A stretch of DNA of 64,000 nt from Ustilago trichophora (Eukaryota; Basidiomycota; Ustilaginomycetes; Ustilaginales; Ustilaginaceae): assembly GCA_900323505.1 (NCBI GenBank), contig OOIN01000035.1, positions 434,001 to 498,000 of the forward strand. The letters run 5' to 3'. The translations under genes were made by a program, and so were the position numbers. Under the pieces are notes generated by a model. The model did not search any database. It was not told the DNA's origin and saw only the letters and a program-made list of their open reading frames with translations. This document shows, piece by piece, positions 1-11,572 of the stretch; the first letter of the stretch is position 1; every line of letters begins with the position of its first letter.

Positions 1-2382
1 GACAAAGAGAGGCACTCGTGGCGAGCACTTGATGCAGCCGCACATTTGGTCGGCTGGAAATAGCGGCGAGCAGCAGAGGCATCAGAAATATCCAAGAAGA
101 CGAGCAAAGCTTGGCTGTATGACCCAAGCCTTGACTGCAAGATTTACGGTGTAGTGCAGCTTCTGCACTATGCACGAAGGGTTTGATTGGCACAGAAGAG
201 GTGACTGAGCGGCACAGAGCTAAAAAAATAAAAAATAAAAAATACAGTAAAAAAAGAATCTTCCTGTCAAGACCGCCTAACCGCATCAGCAAACAAACAA
301 ACTTGTCTTGTCTTTCCTTTTGATTTTTTTTTTGTCCTCTTATTTTTTATACTGGTTTCCGACCTTCTCAACCATTACTTTGTTGCCAGCTAATGTGAGA
401 AGCATGAATGATGGCAGGGCAACATAAGAGTTCAATTGTGATGTATCATTGTGATGGACAATAAGCGGATGGTGCGATCATCGATGAGGGTAGACCGGGT
501 CGCAGGCAGCAACCAAGTGACCAATTGAAGCCTCGTCTTTGATAGGCGGTCATCGGCGCGGCTCATGCACCAGTGTTGGTGGTGAATCTGGCAATTTGAA
601 TCAAGACGGGCTGCAACCCTGAGCCACTTCAATCCTGCCTAGGACAAGGAGGATAATCAGCAAGGTAAGTTCAGGAGCAGCGAAAGCGGGTATTGAACTT
701 TGGCAGCCTAAAAAAGGCAAGCGACATTCGATTTGTTCCACACCCGGCCTTCGTCAAGTTGTCGAGCCAATCTTACCGGCCATTCAGAAGGCGCTTGTCC
801 GGAATAGTGCTAGGCGGAAAGGCAATGCGAGGAGTCGGCTCAGCTCTAATCAAGATGCTTTTTCGCATGAAAGGTGTGTCCCGATGTCGTAATTGCAGGA
901 GATTTGCAATGATGACCGCCGGATAGCTCGCAGGATCTGAAGCAATGCACGTTTAGACCGAGCGCAATCTCTTGTTTTGGGGGCCACGATAACGAACATC
1001 GAGACTTACGATAGCCGCAAGCGAGCATTGTGTACGGCGTTGAGAATGATGAGGTCAAAGGTCGTAATCGCAGGCGATATCAATTTTGCAATTGCGAGCG
1101 ACAGCGCCAACGTTGCGCCGCTGTTGTGCACTGTTGCTCGCCAATGCGCCCAGAACCACAAAAGTCACTTAGCGTGTGACAGACGTGGCATCGGCGCCCA
1201 ACGTGGCCGACAACAGGTTGAAGTTCGGGTTGGCCTTGCCGACAACAAAGCATTTGTTGAGGCCCTTTTGTGATATGCAAGGCGGATGTATTGGGTTGAA
1301 CATGCGAGTCAAGTGCGGAAGGGCGGCACCGAACATGCTCCTTGCTTGCTCGACCATTGTGATCATCGATGAGGAAAGCAAAGCATTCTCCGCCCATTTC
1401 CCGACGGAGGAGGAACTGCGAGGGAGAAGACGAGTAAGGAGAGGAGACACTAGGAGGAAGGAGGCGCCTCCTACTCGCTTGCTCCTCTGCCGAGTTTTTG
1501 GTCCCCCAGAGTGCGCGTGACTTTGGGCGAAGGAGGGGAAAGGCGGACTAATGCAGTCACGCTGTACCATGCGGCTTTGCGACTTCAGCAGGCGCCGTGT
1601 AAACCAGCAGTCTGGTTTTTGCATGAGCAGACCCAGAAACAACTAACAAACAAAAAAAAGAAAACAAAAGTCGCCTTGTTTTCGCGTCGCCTTACTTTTT
1701 TTGTCACCTTTTGTGCGAATCTTTTGTTTGTAGAAGACGATCTTCCCCGTCCGAAGGTGATTTGAAACTGGCGGTGGAAGGGATCTGCGTCAAATGGAAA
1801 GTTTGCTGTTTCTCGGCGTTCAAAGGAAGAGAGAAATATGTTTTGGGTCCCTTGCTCTATGATCTTGCATCTGCATCCGCGTGAAGAATAAGATTGATGG
1901 GCATCCTCCTTTGACGCCCGCAAATGCTACCCACGCCTAAGCCAGTTTCGATCTTAGGGACCAAAGCATCAGATGTTGCGCGCGCTAGAAAGAAGACGAG
2001 ACGAAGGTTGCTCGTGTCATGTTGTATCGATGACTAGACGTATTGACCGGCAGAAACGCTCCAAATTAAGCTCTTGCCCGTCCGCACGGTTGTTCCAACC
2101 ACTTCCACAAACTGGTCGACTCGAGCTACCGACCGCGTGAAGTCGCACACGGCAAGATGCTGCAGAAAGGGTGAGAGGGTTGTGTCGCGTGACGCTGGAC
2201 TCCGAGGCAACCAGCGGGGAAGACTGCTGCAAGGGTGCACCAAGATTAGAAGCGTACCCTGCGGATGCTGTGTCGATGACGAAAGTTTTTTGCAGCCTGG
2301 AAAGTACTGTAGAACGTGCAAGGGGATTGATCGGTGATCAAAGATGCCTTCATCGCGATCAAAGGCTTGGTGTAAAGTTTCT

Positions 2383-2424
2383 CAAAGTATTGCAAAGTAT
2401 TGCAAAAGTTTGACCAAACTTTTG
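2383..2424. repeat. Tandem decamer followed by a perfect hairpin
   Basis: CAAAGTATTG occurs twice in direct tandem (2383-2402). It is followed directly by an inverted repeat with arms CAAAAGTTT (2403-2411) and AAACTTTTG (2416-2424) around a 4-base loop. The structure lies inside the gene-poor region, and no gene next to it explains it. Confidence 0.7.
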
Positions 2425-3848
2425 AAACATATAGAGCTCGCGAATGAAAAGAATTCTAAGTCCGACCGACGTGGCTCCGGGTAATCGATTCACCGACAAT
2501 GCTGAAACCATCTCGATGTATGCCCAAGAACCTTCTTGGCGTGAATAGCGGTAGCTGAGCTCGAATCTTCCGACATCCTGAGAAAGGGAGAAATCAAAGA
2601 GACTTGAGAGATACAGTATGTGAATGGAAAAAGGTCACCCAGTTACTTCGGCTGTCATGCACCGTGTCGTGGCAGCGAGATGAAGGAGCCGCATCTTGGG
2701 CGCAAGCGCGACGGGCGTGGGCGTGCAGCCTTAGCAAATATTCCAGAAGCCCTCGTACACCTGCAAGCCTATTTTCCCCTGCCTGCAGCCGCAGATCTTT
2801 CATTAATTTAGTGTCCGCGCTACAGTGAGCGAGAGGACGAATGAGCGAGAAAGCATTTCCACAACGCCTGCAAATGGCGACCAGACGCCATTCACATCTT
2901 GCCGGCGGCGATCGTGATACATTGAGAACGTGCGAACGTCGTGAGAAAATACCGTTGTGCGTGCGTGGATGTCATGCAAGGCGATATGCTGCCAGCACAT
3001 CGGTTCACAGAAGCGTAAATGAAAAAAGGGGGCTCGTGCAGTCGCACTTTTCCACCTGGATGTCGCATGAAAAACAAGGGTACGCACTGGACAGCTAGGT
3101 GGCTTGCTTGCTAGAACGCGTGGTGCAAGCGTGCAAGAGGTGTGTTCGCTTAGACGCCGACAGTCAGACTAAGTCGTCTCATCCCGCTATTGTGGATGAC
3201 CATGCTTTCCGAGGATGCGGTTATCTTCGCTCGCAGCTCGGACGAAGCAAATGTAGTCTGCACAGAATGCCGGATTCAAGCCCAGATACTTTGTGCAGCT
3301 GTCCGAGCACATCAGCTTTGCTGAGCGTGCAGCCTTGTCGAGACATTTAGCTCGCCACAGCGGGTTGAGCATGTAGTCGGATGTAGCGGTCTGTCGTCAG
3401 AGGTTCGCATCGTCAGACACTGTTGCTTGTCCCCCTTCGGTGTCTTTGGTCCGAGCTACTGCTACAACGAGAGCTCGCCTGAACAATGCCTCTTCTGTTC
3501 GGACTAATGCAGGCCTCAAAGACGAACATGTCGAGACGAGACACGGGAACGCTTGACAGCGGCACCTGAATTCAGAATAGCTCTCACACTGTTGATGAGA
3601 AAGTCGGCATCCGCTGCATGGTCAGGAGTCGAGATCGTTATGGTTTGGCTTTGCTCGAGCCGCAGTACGACTTGGTCGAAATTCGAACCTTGGCCATTGC
3701 CTCTTGGGCGAAGTTTGATCGCTCGGTCGTGTATACGGCCATTGACTTGTTGGCAGGGCCAGTTTCAAGATGAGGAAAGATGAATGTTCTCGGCAGGCAT
3801 GGTGCTGATGCAGCACCGGCATAGCTTTTGCCTTGAACCCCGACTCGG

Positions 3849-4238
3849 TTACTCATCCGATCTGCTACCAGGCGACTTCGCCCTTTTCCTTTGCAGGAGG
3901 TATCGGATGCCCTTCTCGTTCTTCCGCAGGTACAATGAACACTTCTTGGCAAACAAGCGGGTTTCGGCATTCTCCTGGCCGATGCTTTCTCGTGCTGTAA
4001 GACATGCACCGAACTTCCAGAGCCTCAGGGGCAGGACTTGCAGCGGCATCTGAGCTGGAATCTTGTTTTGGCTTGTGTTCTTGTTCGATAACTGGACACC
4101 ACTGAAAGGCTGCGTCACCAAGTATTCAGCCACTTGTCCGCATGTTAATATGTGGTTCCCTTTTCCGTCGGCATTTTTTACAGCATCCAGAACCTGTTTG
4201 GAGACAAACACATCAACTTGGCCACAATGTGGCTTTTC
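3849..4238 (-). pseudogene. Possible decayed small protein gene
   Basis: A minus-strand frame stays open from a stop near 4239 down to 3849 but has no plausible ATG; its first usable start codon is a GTG at 4211. Its beginning reads CGQVDVFVSKQVLDAVKNA. The spacing of Cys-Gly, an aromatic residue, V..A and A loosely recalls the N-terminus of small secreted microbial-ribonuclease-like proteins found in smuts. Downstream the protein-like character moves between frames down to about 3600, as expected after frameshifts. No complete product can be made. This is a weak inference, and chance coding character is a real alternative. Confidence 0.2.
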
Positions 4239-5887
4239 TTACTTTCGGATCCGCAGTCGGAAAGCCTCTCCGGTCTTATGCGACGGACTCTTGCTGCACG
4301 TCTAAAGTCTCAATTGGCGTCATGATCGGTTGTACGACCTCCGAGACAGAGCAGTCAAGAGTTTGTTGCCGGAGGGCACGGCACAGTATGCTGAGTCGGT
4401 TACGCCGCAATTGTAAAAGTGCGGTCGCTCTTCACTAGGAGCGTCATTCTTTGGTAGCTATCAGCCTTGCGAAGAAGCGAAAGCGCTTTGTTTGAGATGG
4501 CGAGGTAAGGTCGCCGCTACGATTAGCTCGTGCTCAAAGCAGCGGTAGTTGAAAATGGCGACCAGGATATGTCCAAGGGGTTACAGGCAGCGTGAAAGGC
4601 GCAATCTCTTGGTGCGAATCTTTGGCAGTGCGTGGATCTGGGGCGGTGAAGCAGGCGTGGTTGACTTGATTGAAAGCGGCAAGCCACCTCCCACGCCTTC
4701 TGGTGTGCGGCTACGGCTGGTTGTACATTAGTTGGCAATCAATCTAGCATGGTTGTTGCCAAAGTGTTCTGGGGTGCAGACTAGTCCGGCTTGCGTGATG
4801 CTAAGCTGATCGACCGCCGAAAAAGAAGACCTACGGTATTCTAGTTACCGTTTGAGCGGAAACGTCTTAAGAATGCCAAGACCACATGTGCAGTGGACTC
4901 TGGTGGGATCCCTGCATCTCGGTAGCGCTGCCGGAACGACCATTCAAACCGTTTGCAGGAGTGACCGTACTGGCTAAGAACCGTTTGGAGCCAAAGATCG
5001 AGTTGACCTCATGTCGAATCTACTGCACCGTTGTGGTCGGCAAACTCTCCAGAGTGAACGCCGAATCGTTGGCCCACTTCGATGCCATTGGGTCATTGGT
5101 TCACAGCGCAATCTGTTTCAGTCGGTGTCCGAGGTGATTGAGGCGTGTCTGTACAAACAAGAGGCTTTTGTCAAGTGTCCTTTGGGCTGCGGATAATGCC
5201 AATGGCAGAGATGCAGTCTGGCGCTCGAGGGCTGCTTCTAATTTAGCCCGGCTTGGCAAGAGAATGGTCAGAAAGATGGCGCCGCAAGACGAGGTCGACA
5301 CGGCTAGATATGAAGTCGAGGTTCATCGTAAGAATCATTGGCAGCCAGGAACCAACACCGCAAGGAGAAAGAGTGAGAGCATCGAAGCGACCATCGGTAC
5401 GCTTTTCATATCGCAGCCGCGCGCTGAGTTCCGACGACGTCCGTCCTGTATCACAACAAGAAAAAGACGAAGAGTGTGGCATGAAAAGGGCCATTTCTCT
5501 TAATTGACAAGTCACGGTGATCCTGAGAGAGATAAACAATGTGTAAAAAGCAATCGAATCGGGTGTTTCCAAAAACAAAGCACAAGTAAGGTATGCGAAA
5601 AGAAAGAGGTAAGAGGACGTGACGAAAAGGGAGCGAAGCGAGAAGAGCACACGCTGCACAGCTGATCTCTCTCCTAGCGTGCCGAGTTAGGGCGTACAAG
5701 GTCAACCATGATCACAATGAAAAGAGGGGGCGTCTGCGAGGAAGAGCGAAAGTGAGGGTGAGAGGCAAAGCAAGACGCAGGGCAGCAGCACAGAGCAGAA
5801 CAAACACAACTGTCGAATCAAAGACCAGTGCATCCAGCCGACACCGCCAAACCAGAATTAGCAGCAATGGTTTCTTCTTTTTTTTTG

Positions 5888-5908
5888 TTTTTTTTTTTTA
5901 AAAAAAAA
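5888..5908. repeat. Oligo-T/oligo-A palindromic tract
   Basis: A run of about 12 T is followed at once by 9 A, making a self-complementary AT tract. It lies in an AT-rich patch about 1.3 kb upstream of the CoA-ligase start. Such tracts often exclude nucleosomes; a role here is only inferred. Confidence 0.6.
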
Positions 5909-6360
5909 TTCAAATTTCTCTCTGCCGTCCAACCAATGTCGAAGTCGCTGTGGGCGGGGGGGCGGAAAGCCTCAGCCTTGCGACCGGAAAAGTCACTCGA
6001 CTCATTTTTCGCTAAAATTGATGGCAACACAAGAGAGATTTGTTGTTCAAGCCCCTGCCGCGGAAAACCCTGAATTGAAACGCATCCTGTGTCTTGGATC
6101 CAAAAATGTCACTTGAATTTGTGTCTCTTGCAGTGCAGTGCCTCTTTTTTTTCCCTTTGTTTTTTTCTTTCTGTTTCTTCATCTTCGAGGGAACGGCTTG
6201 GCTGTCGATCTGATCCCTGGTTAGCCATACGAGCTACACTGATGAGCTGCTGCACAAGAGCACCCTCAGTCACACGCTCGTTCACTCAGTCACGTACTAC
6301 CGCTCACCGCTTCCAGCGATCCGGCCTGTCTCTCTCTCACTCACACATGCCTTTGTGACG

Positions 6361-7227
6361 ACTATTGCAGATCCCTGCTTGCCTGCCTGCCTGCTTGCCT
6401 GCCTGCCTGCCTGCCGATATCGTCGTCGCCGGCGCCGTTTTTCATCGTCGCTCTACTGAGCCGACTCTCTCGCCTCTGGTGCCTGCTGCCGACCTTAATC
6501 TCTTGGTCTCCGTTGGGATCGCCTTTTTTCCGGCGCACATAGACAAGCAAAGAACGCCAACAGTCAAGCCCAGCAGCAGCAGCACCACCACCACCAACAA
6601 CAACAACGGCAGCAGCTGCAGCAAGAGCACACGGGAAAGGGTTTTTTTCTCGGTCTCACTTGACAGTATCCGGCTGTTTGAATGCGTCCAGCCGTACCGA
6701 AGTAGCGATTTCCTTAGGGCACTGCTCAGGTCTCCCGCCCTCTCCATCCCTTCTTCTCCTGAATCCCTTCCGATCCATATATCCAAGCACATCCCTTCCC
6801 CCTCACCAACCACGGTCTCCCTCTCTTCCTCTCTCAATCGCATCCACCCATCATTTCTCCACCTCCATCTCTGCCATACACATAGCATACGCTCATCTTC
6901 CCCAACGGACGTTCCATCCCCCCTCCATTGACTCGCATCTGCTCAGCATTTTTGGTTCTGTTTCGACAGCTCTCTACCCTTTGCTCAATCAGTCACCACG
7001 AAAGCATCCAAAGCAGCTCTGTACGCTCATAACATCCAAGATCAGCTGTTGCTGAAATCCACGTTTTCCTTGTACCTTGCTGCATATCAACGCTCGATCT
7101 GCATACAACGGAAGCTCGTGCCGAGCAACGCTTCGCATATCCGATTGACGCCCCATCTATCGTAACAAAGCAACTCATATCTGCGCTAGCATTCAAGCTC
7201 GTGCGATCCCTTCATAACACATCCACC
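6361..7227 (+). promoter_or_regulatory. Pyrimidine-rich promoter/leader of the CoA ligase gene
   Basis: This 0.87-kb stretch upstream of the ATG at 7228 holds a TGCC microsatellite (6376-6413), CAG/CAC/CAA triplet runs (about 6573-6620) and long CT-rich tracts (about 6720-6990). CT-rich leaders of this kind also precede the GT2 and OPT genes in this window. The start lies in an ATCCACC-ATG context, which is favourable. I see no clear TATA box, and the transcription start is not placed. Confidence 0.45.
6376..6413. repeat. TGCC/TGCT tetranucleotide microsatellite
   Basis: About nine copies of a TGCC unit with one or two TGCT variants. It accounts for the alternating Cys-Leu-Pro-Ala in the overlapping plus-strand frame, which is therefore not a gene. 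Confidence 0.85.
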
Positions 7228-8676
7228 ATGGCTCCTCAGATTCTCACTTCGATCTACCCGGCCCTGCCCAAGGCAAGCTACACCAACATCTTTGACTATG
7301 TCAGCTCCGAGTCCGAGACTTCGCTCGCCGACAAGGTCCAATTCGTCCGTCAGGATGGCAAGGAATACACGTAAGTACATGTTGAACCTGTCTCGGTGTT
7401 TCTCTTCGTCTCTCTAGTCGTTTCGTCGTCGTTCTTTTCCGCTTTCGCACTGGTATTGGAGGTGTTGCCTCACTGGGGCAAGCAGGCAGAGCAAGTGCTC
7501 TTCAGCACACTGAGCTCGCTCGTCCGTCAAGCCAGCCTCTCGCAGCGCTGCCATTGAGACCCTGACAGGCTCATACAGGATTTAGCAGGCGCCAAGCACT
7601 TGGCTCAAAGAGAATCGTCTCCTCTTCGCTCGCCTTGCACCGCAAGACGAAGAGACCGGATCTTGTATCTGCTCTTTCCTGCTTTCAGATTTCCTATGCG
7701 AGTCTTCAGGACGATCTCGTTGCAGTCTTTGCCGTTGATCGGGTGACGCCCGACAATGGCGGCGGACTCTGAAAAGCAGCTCGCTCGATGACGGCCTATG
7801 GCTGCACCAGGCGCGATTTTTGTAATTTGTTCGGGGACTTGTTTTTTCTTCCTTTCTTTGCTCCTCCACAAGGCAGCATGATGGGGAACGCAGCATCCAA
7901 GGGCGGAATTTCCACAGTGCTTGCGGTGGATTTTCGAGTAGATTGGCTCTCAGCTTGCTTGTTCAACGGCGCTGCCTACGGCACAGTCCAGTTTCCTCAC
8001 TCTTTCTGTTTATTCGAAAAATAGGAAGCGTGGGCATCAGACGAGTCACAATTTGGGGAAATCAGAGTTTTCTCCTCCCTCGTCTTTCATTTTTTCGGAT
8101 TTGGATTGCTCTGCCGTTTTGCTTCGCGTTCCAAGCCACAAAAAAAGCGATGAAATTTGTTCCTGCGGTCTGAAGCGTGGTCAGCCCAGCCCGCTCATTC
8201 CCACCTGTCGCCTTTGCTTGCCGCCCCGCCGTGCATGCCATTTATGCACCCCAGCCATATACACGGCCAAGGCATCGAGGCATGGGGATGTAGAGGTTGC
8301 ATTGGATGTCGACGCTTCGATTGACAATAGGAAGCAAGGCAGTCGGCGGTAGTGTTGACCCAGCGGCTTTGCTTGAAGCCTGCTCCGCAGTCTTTGTTGC
8401 GGATCATTTCCGATCGGTGAGACCAAGCGTCGATCCTTCTGGCAAAGGGATCGTCGCTTTGTCTTTGCTGTCCTGCCCTTGCGATGATTTGCAATATTTC
8501 GATTTTCGAGTCGAATTCAAAAGTCGGATCCTGAGGCACGAATAGAGAGGATTCAGGGCGAAGGATGTCCGACGACGGCTGACTGGTCTCGTCAAGCGAG
8601 GATGGCAGCAAGGATCGGCACCCTCGTTTCCGTCCCCTTCTCAGCCTCTTTCCGCTCTTTTTGCTTTTCCGACCTT

Positions 8677-8715
<39 letters not shown>

Positions 8716-10953
8716 TCATTTTGTCAATTCGACCGCGGCTCGCCCGTTTATCGCGGAAGGATGACGTCGCAACGTGGGAATCGCAAAGAAGGCTACTCAT
8801 CTTCTTGGCTTTGACTTCGGACCCGATTGTCGAGGCGAAGGAGGAGGGCGTCAAGGCGGGGTCACTCACTCCTATCACGGGCTTGCTCGATGGATCTAGA
8901 GTAAATGGTCTGGACTCCACCAAGCCACACTGCGGAATACCTTGTACCTTCTCGCGAGGCTGGGCAAAGCCTTAGACCGGACGATGTCCTTGTGTTTGGA
9001 GCACGCGACCAAGACCCGACGACAGAAACACGAACCGTGAACCACTCTTGAGCAATGTCGATTCTGGGGCGCTCCCCATTGCGAATGCATTGACCTGCAT
9101 GCTGACCTCTCTTTTTGCATTTCCGATTTCCCCCACCCTCGCTTCACAAATTCCAACTGGACCCTCGATTTTCTTCCAATCTTGGCGTTGCAACTGCATC
9201 TGCTCCCAATCGATCTACGCGACGTCGTCGATATCGACATCGCTCTCTTTCGTGATCTTTGGATGCTCGCAGACATGGTCAGGTGGTCCGCGAAGCACGT
9301 CGCCTGGCATGGACCCTCAGGCACAAGCTTGGCCTTCAGCCCCGCCAGCGTGTCGGTATCATCTCGCCCAACCACACCATGTATCCCATCTTTGTCTTTG
9401 CCGCAGAGGTAGCTGGTCTCGTCACCGCTCCCGTCAACCCGGCATTGACTGTGGGAGAGCTTGCCAAGTCGCTTCAGCAGGCTTCCGTCGACATCGTTCT
9501 CGCTCACCCTTCGTGCCAGGAGAATGCTCGTGCTGCCTGGGAGCAGGCCAAGGCAGCCATGGGCCGACCCACCTCTTCCTCTGCCACAACACCAAGCCAG
9601 AGTTTCTTCATGTTCGATGACGCCGACGAGCTTGTCGTCGGTAGTCAGGGCGAGCCTGACCTTCGTGCCCAACTCACTCACAACGAACTCGAATCCTACC
9701 GCGTCGAGAACCCTGCCACCGAGACCGCCTTCATCATGTTCTCGTCGGGTACTTCGGGTTCCGCCAAGGGTGTCGAGATCACCCACTCCAACGTCATTCA
9801 CAGTGTCATGGCCCTCGTTGCCACCCATGACGACTACTTTGGCCAAAAGGATGTCCAGGTTGGTTTCCTCCCTTTCTACCACATCTTCGGTCTCATCAAG
9901 CTCATGCACCACCCCTTCTACCTCGGCATGAAGATTGTCATCCTCCCCAAGTTCAGCCTCGACCTCTTTTGCGAAAAGATCCAAGAGCACGGTGCCACTG
10001 CTTCCTTGGTCGTGCCTCCTGTTCTGCTTCAGCTCGCAAAGAGCCCCGTTCCGGAAAAGTACAACATGTCCAGCCTCAAGTGCGTTCAGTGCGGTGCTGC
10101 TCCTCTCTCGGCTGAGCTCTTCGAGTTGCTCGAAAAGCGATACCCCGGTATGGCCGTGCTCAACGGATACGGTCTCACCGAGTCGCTTCCCTCCGTCATC
10201 TGCTCAGGTCCCAAGGAGCTCCCCAACTCGAAAGGTGCCGCTGGTCGTATCGCTCCCGGTGTCGAAGTCCGTCTCGTCTCCGAGGATGGTCACGATGTCG
10301 GCCAGGAGCAGGGCCGAGAGGGTGTTCCCGGCGAGGTCTGGCTCCGTGGTCCTACCATCATGAAGGGCTACCTTGACAACGAGGGGGCTACCCGCGATGC
10401 CTTCACCGAGGACGGATGGTTCAAGACTGGAGACGTTGCCGTTATGCGCAACACCGAGATCTTTATCGTCGACCGTATCAAGGATCTCATCAAGTTCAAG
10501 GGCTTCCAGGTTTCGCCAGCTGAGCTCGAGGCTGTCATCACCTCGCACCCCGAGGTTGCCGATGTCGCCGTCTTCGGTGTTTGGTGCCCCGCTCAGATGA
10601 CCGAGGTCCCCCGTGCTTGCATCGTTCCAAGGAACTTGGAATTGCTCAACAAGCCCGACGAGTGCATGGAGCTCGAAAAGCGCGTCAGGACACACATGGA
10701 GAAGCTCGTTGCCGCCCACAAGAAGATCCGCGGTGGCATTGAGTGGGTCGCCACCATCCCCCAATCCCCCTCTGGCAAGATCTTGAGGAGGTTGCTTCGT
10801 GACGAAGCAGCAAGAGAGGCAGCAAAGGCGGACGAGAAGAGCCAGCTCCGTTCCACCCTCGTCACCTCCCTCTCGGCCGTCAACACCAACAGCAAGGAGG
10901 AAGAGACCAAGGACAACATCTTCTCTCCCATCTCACCCCTCGCCGCCGCATAA
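7228..10953 (+). CDS. AMP-dependent acyl-CoA synthetase (4-coumarate-CoA ligase-like), spliced
   Basis: The product is an adenylate-forming enzyme that activates a carboxylic acid with ATP and joins it to CoA. Exon 1 (7228-7370) and exon 2 (9273-10953) join in phase to give 607 aa; the join reads DGKEY-T-HGQVVREARR, the usual start of the AMP-binding fold. Visible motifs are the phosphate loop FSSGTSGSAKG (about 204-214), NGYGLTES, GWFKTGD, the hinge DRIKDLIKFKGFQVSPAELE and the C-terminal lysine motif PSGKILRRLL. Length and motif order fit plant 4CL, luciferase-like and fungal members. The C-terminus (PLAAA) is not a peroxisomal PTS1 signal. Codons are strongly C-ending, suggesting good expression. 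The substrate (aromatic or fatty acid) cannot be told. The gene converges on a membrane acyltransferase that could in principle use an activated acyl group. Confidence 0.93.
7371..9272 (+). other. Unusually long intron (1902 bp) in the CoA ligase gene
   Basis: The donor GTAAGT follows codon position 2 at 7370, and the acceptor GCTCGCAG ends at 9272. Splicing restores an uninterrupted AMP-binding N-terminus. The intron holds a 36-A run and chance minus-strand frames but no recognisable gene. Fungal introns are usually near 50-150 bp, so this one is exceptional. An RNA gene or an undetected insertion inside it cannot be excluded. Confidence 0.85.
8678..8713. repeat. Poly(A) tract of 36 bases
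   Basis: An uninterrupted run of 36 A on the plus strand inside the CoA-ligase intron. It could be a mononucleotide microsatellite or the tail of an old retroposed sequence. I found no obvious flanking target-site duplication. Confidence 0.9.
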
Positions 10954-11572
10954 CATGGTTCCGTCTTTCCTCAGTCACTTGCTCTCATCTGGTCCCCCCA
11001 TCCCCCCCCTCCCCTTGTGTTGATCGTTGCATACCTGTCTCTTGGATTTGCTAGTTCTTTTTTCCCCCTCTGCATAATTGTTGACGTCTCGGACATTACA
11101 TCTCTTTCCTTTCGTTGCATTGTACAGTACAGTACCTTATCTTGATCTTGTTGCACTCTTTTGGCAATTCAGCGCCTTACTTGAACGATAGCTGGTGTAT
11201 GTGTGATTGCGATACTGACGGACGTGATATTTTGCGAAGAGCTGTTTGCGAAATGGACTGGATGAGGATGTAGTATGGCAGTTCATACTCTGGCCGAGAA
11301 ACTTTGCCCAAGAATTTTTCAACGGCCTTTAAAAGACACAAAGATCTCGAGGCAGGCTGATCTCTTGCCTCTTTGATTCTTACACTCGCTCTTCGCATCA
11401 ACTTGGCAGTCTCGACTACACTGGCCGAGAGATAGTGGCTGGCTTGCGAGAGTAGCCTGAAGGTCGGCTGATTTGTGCAACACAGCGTCTCATCTGGACA
11501 CAGACCTTGGTGATACTCGACAAAACATGTATAGCTATTACTGAAGGATATGGGAGAGAGTGCGGAGCAATT
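10954..11572. other. Convergent intergenic region with 3' ends of two genes
   Basis: This holds the 3' flanks of the CoA ligase (+) and the acyltransferase (-). It contains T/C-rich sequence and a TGTACAGTACAGTACC motif at 11121-11136, one of several such motifs near gene ends in this window. No coding sequence is seen. Confidence 0.5.

Larger units (their letters stand above)
1..6360. other. Gene-poor region without a convincing intact gene
   Basis: This stretch has only short overlapping reading frames on both strands. None has a recognisable domain, most begin at non-ATG codons, and none keeps a uniform codon preference. AT-rich patches lie near 220-360 and 5875-5910. Two stretches look like eroded coding sequence: a plus-strand frame at 3257-3556 with one internal TAG at 3374, and a minus-strand frame at 3849-4238, listed separately. 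There are no terminal repeats and no transposase or reverse transcriptase motifs that I can see. It may be relic DNA, a long regulatory region, or home to RNA genes that cannot be recognised by eye. Confidence 0.6.

Noticed and set aside
5243..5659. Minus-strand frame of 138 codons with a hydrophobic start
   Set aside because: It begins at GTG, and the hydrophobic part comes from purine-rich DNA read in antisense; no domain seen.
6365..6931. Plus-strand open frame of 188 codons upstream of the CoA ligase
   Set aside because: It begins at TTG, and its sequence is the TGCC microsatellite followed by triplet repeats and CT-rich leader.
8195..8923. Minus-strand open frame of 242 codons inside the intron
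   Set aside because: It reads through the poly(A) run as poly-Phe, starts at a TTG and has no domain.
8896..9990. Minus-strand open frame of 364 codons
   Set aside because: It overlaps the CoA-ligase exon 2 in antisense and shows the same Val/Asp/Glu/Gly-rich shadow composition.
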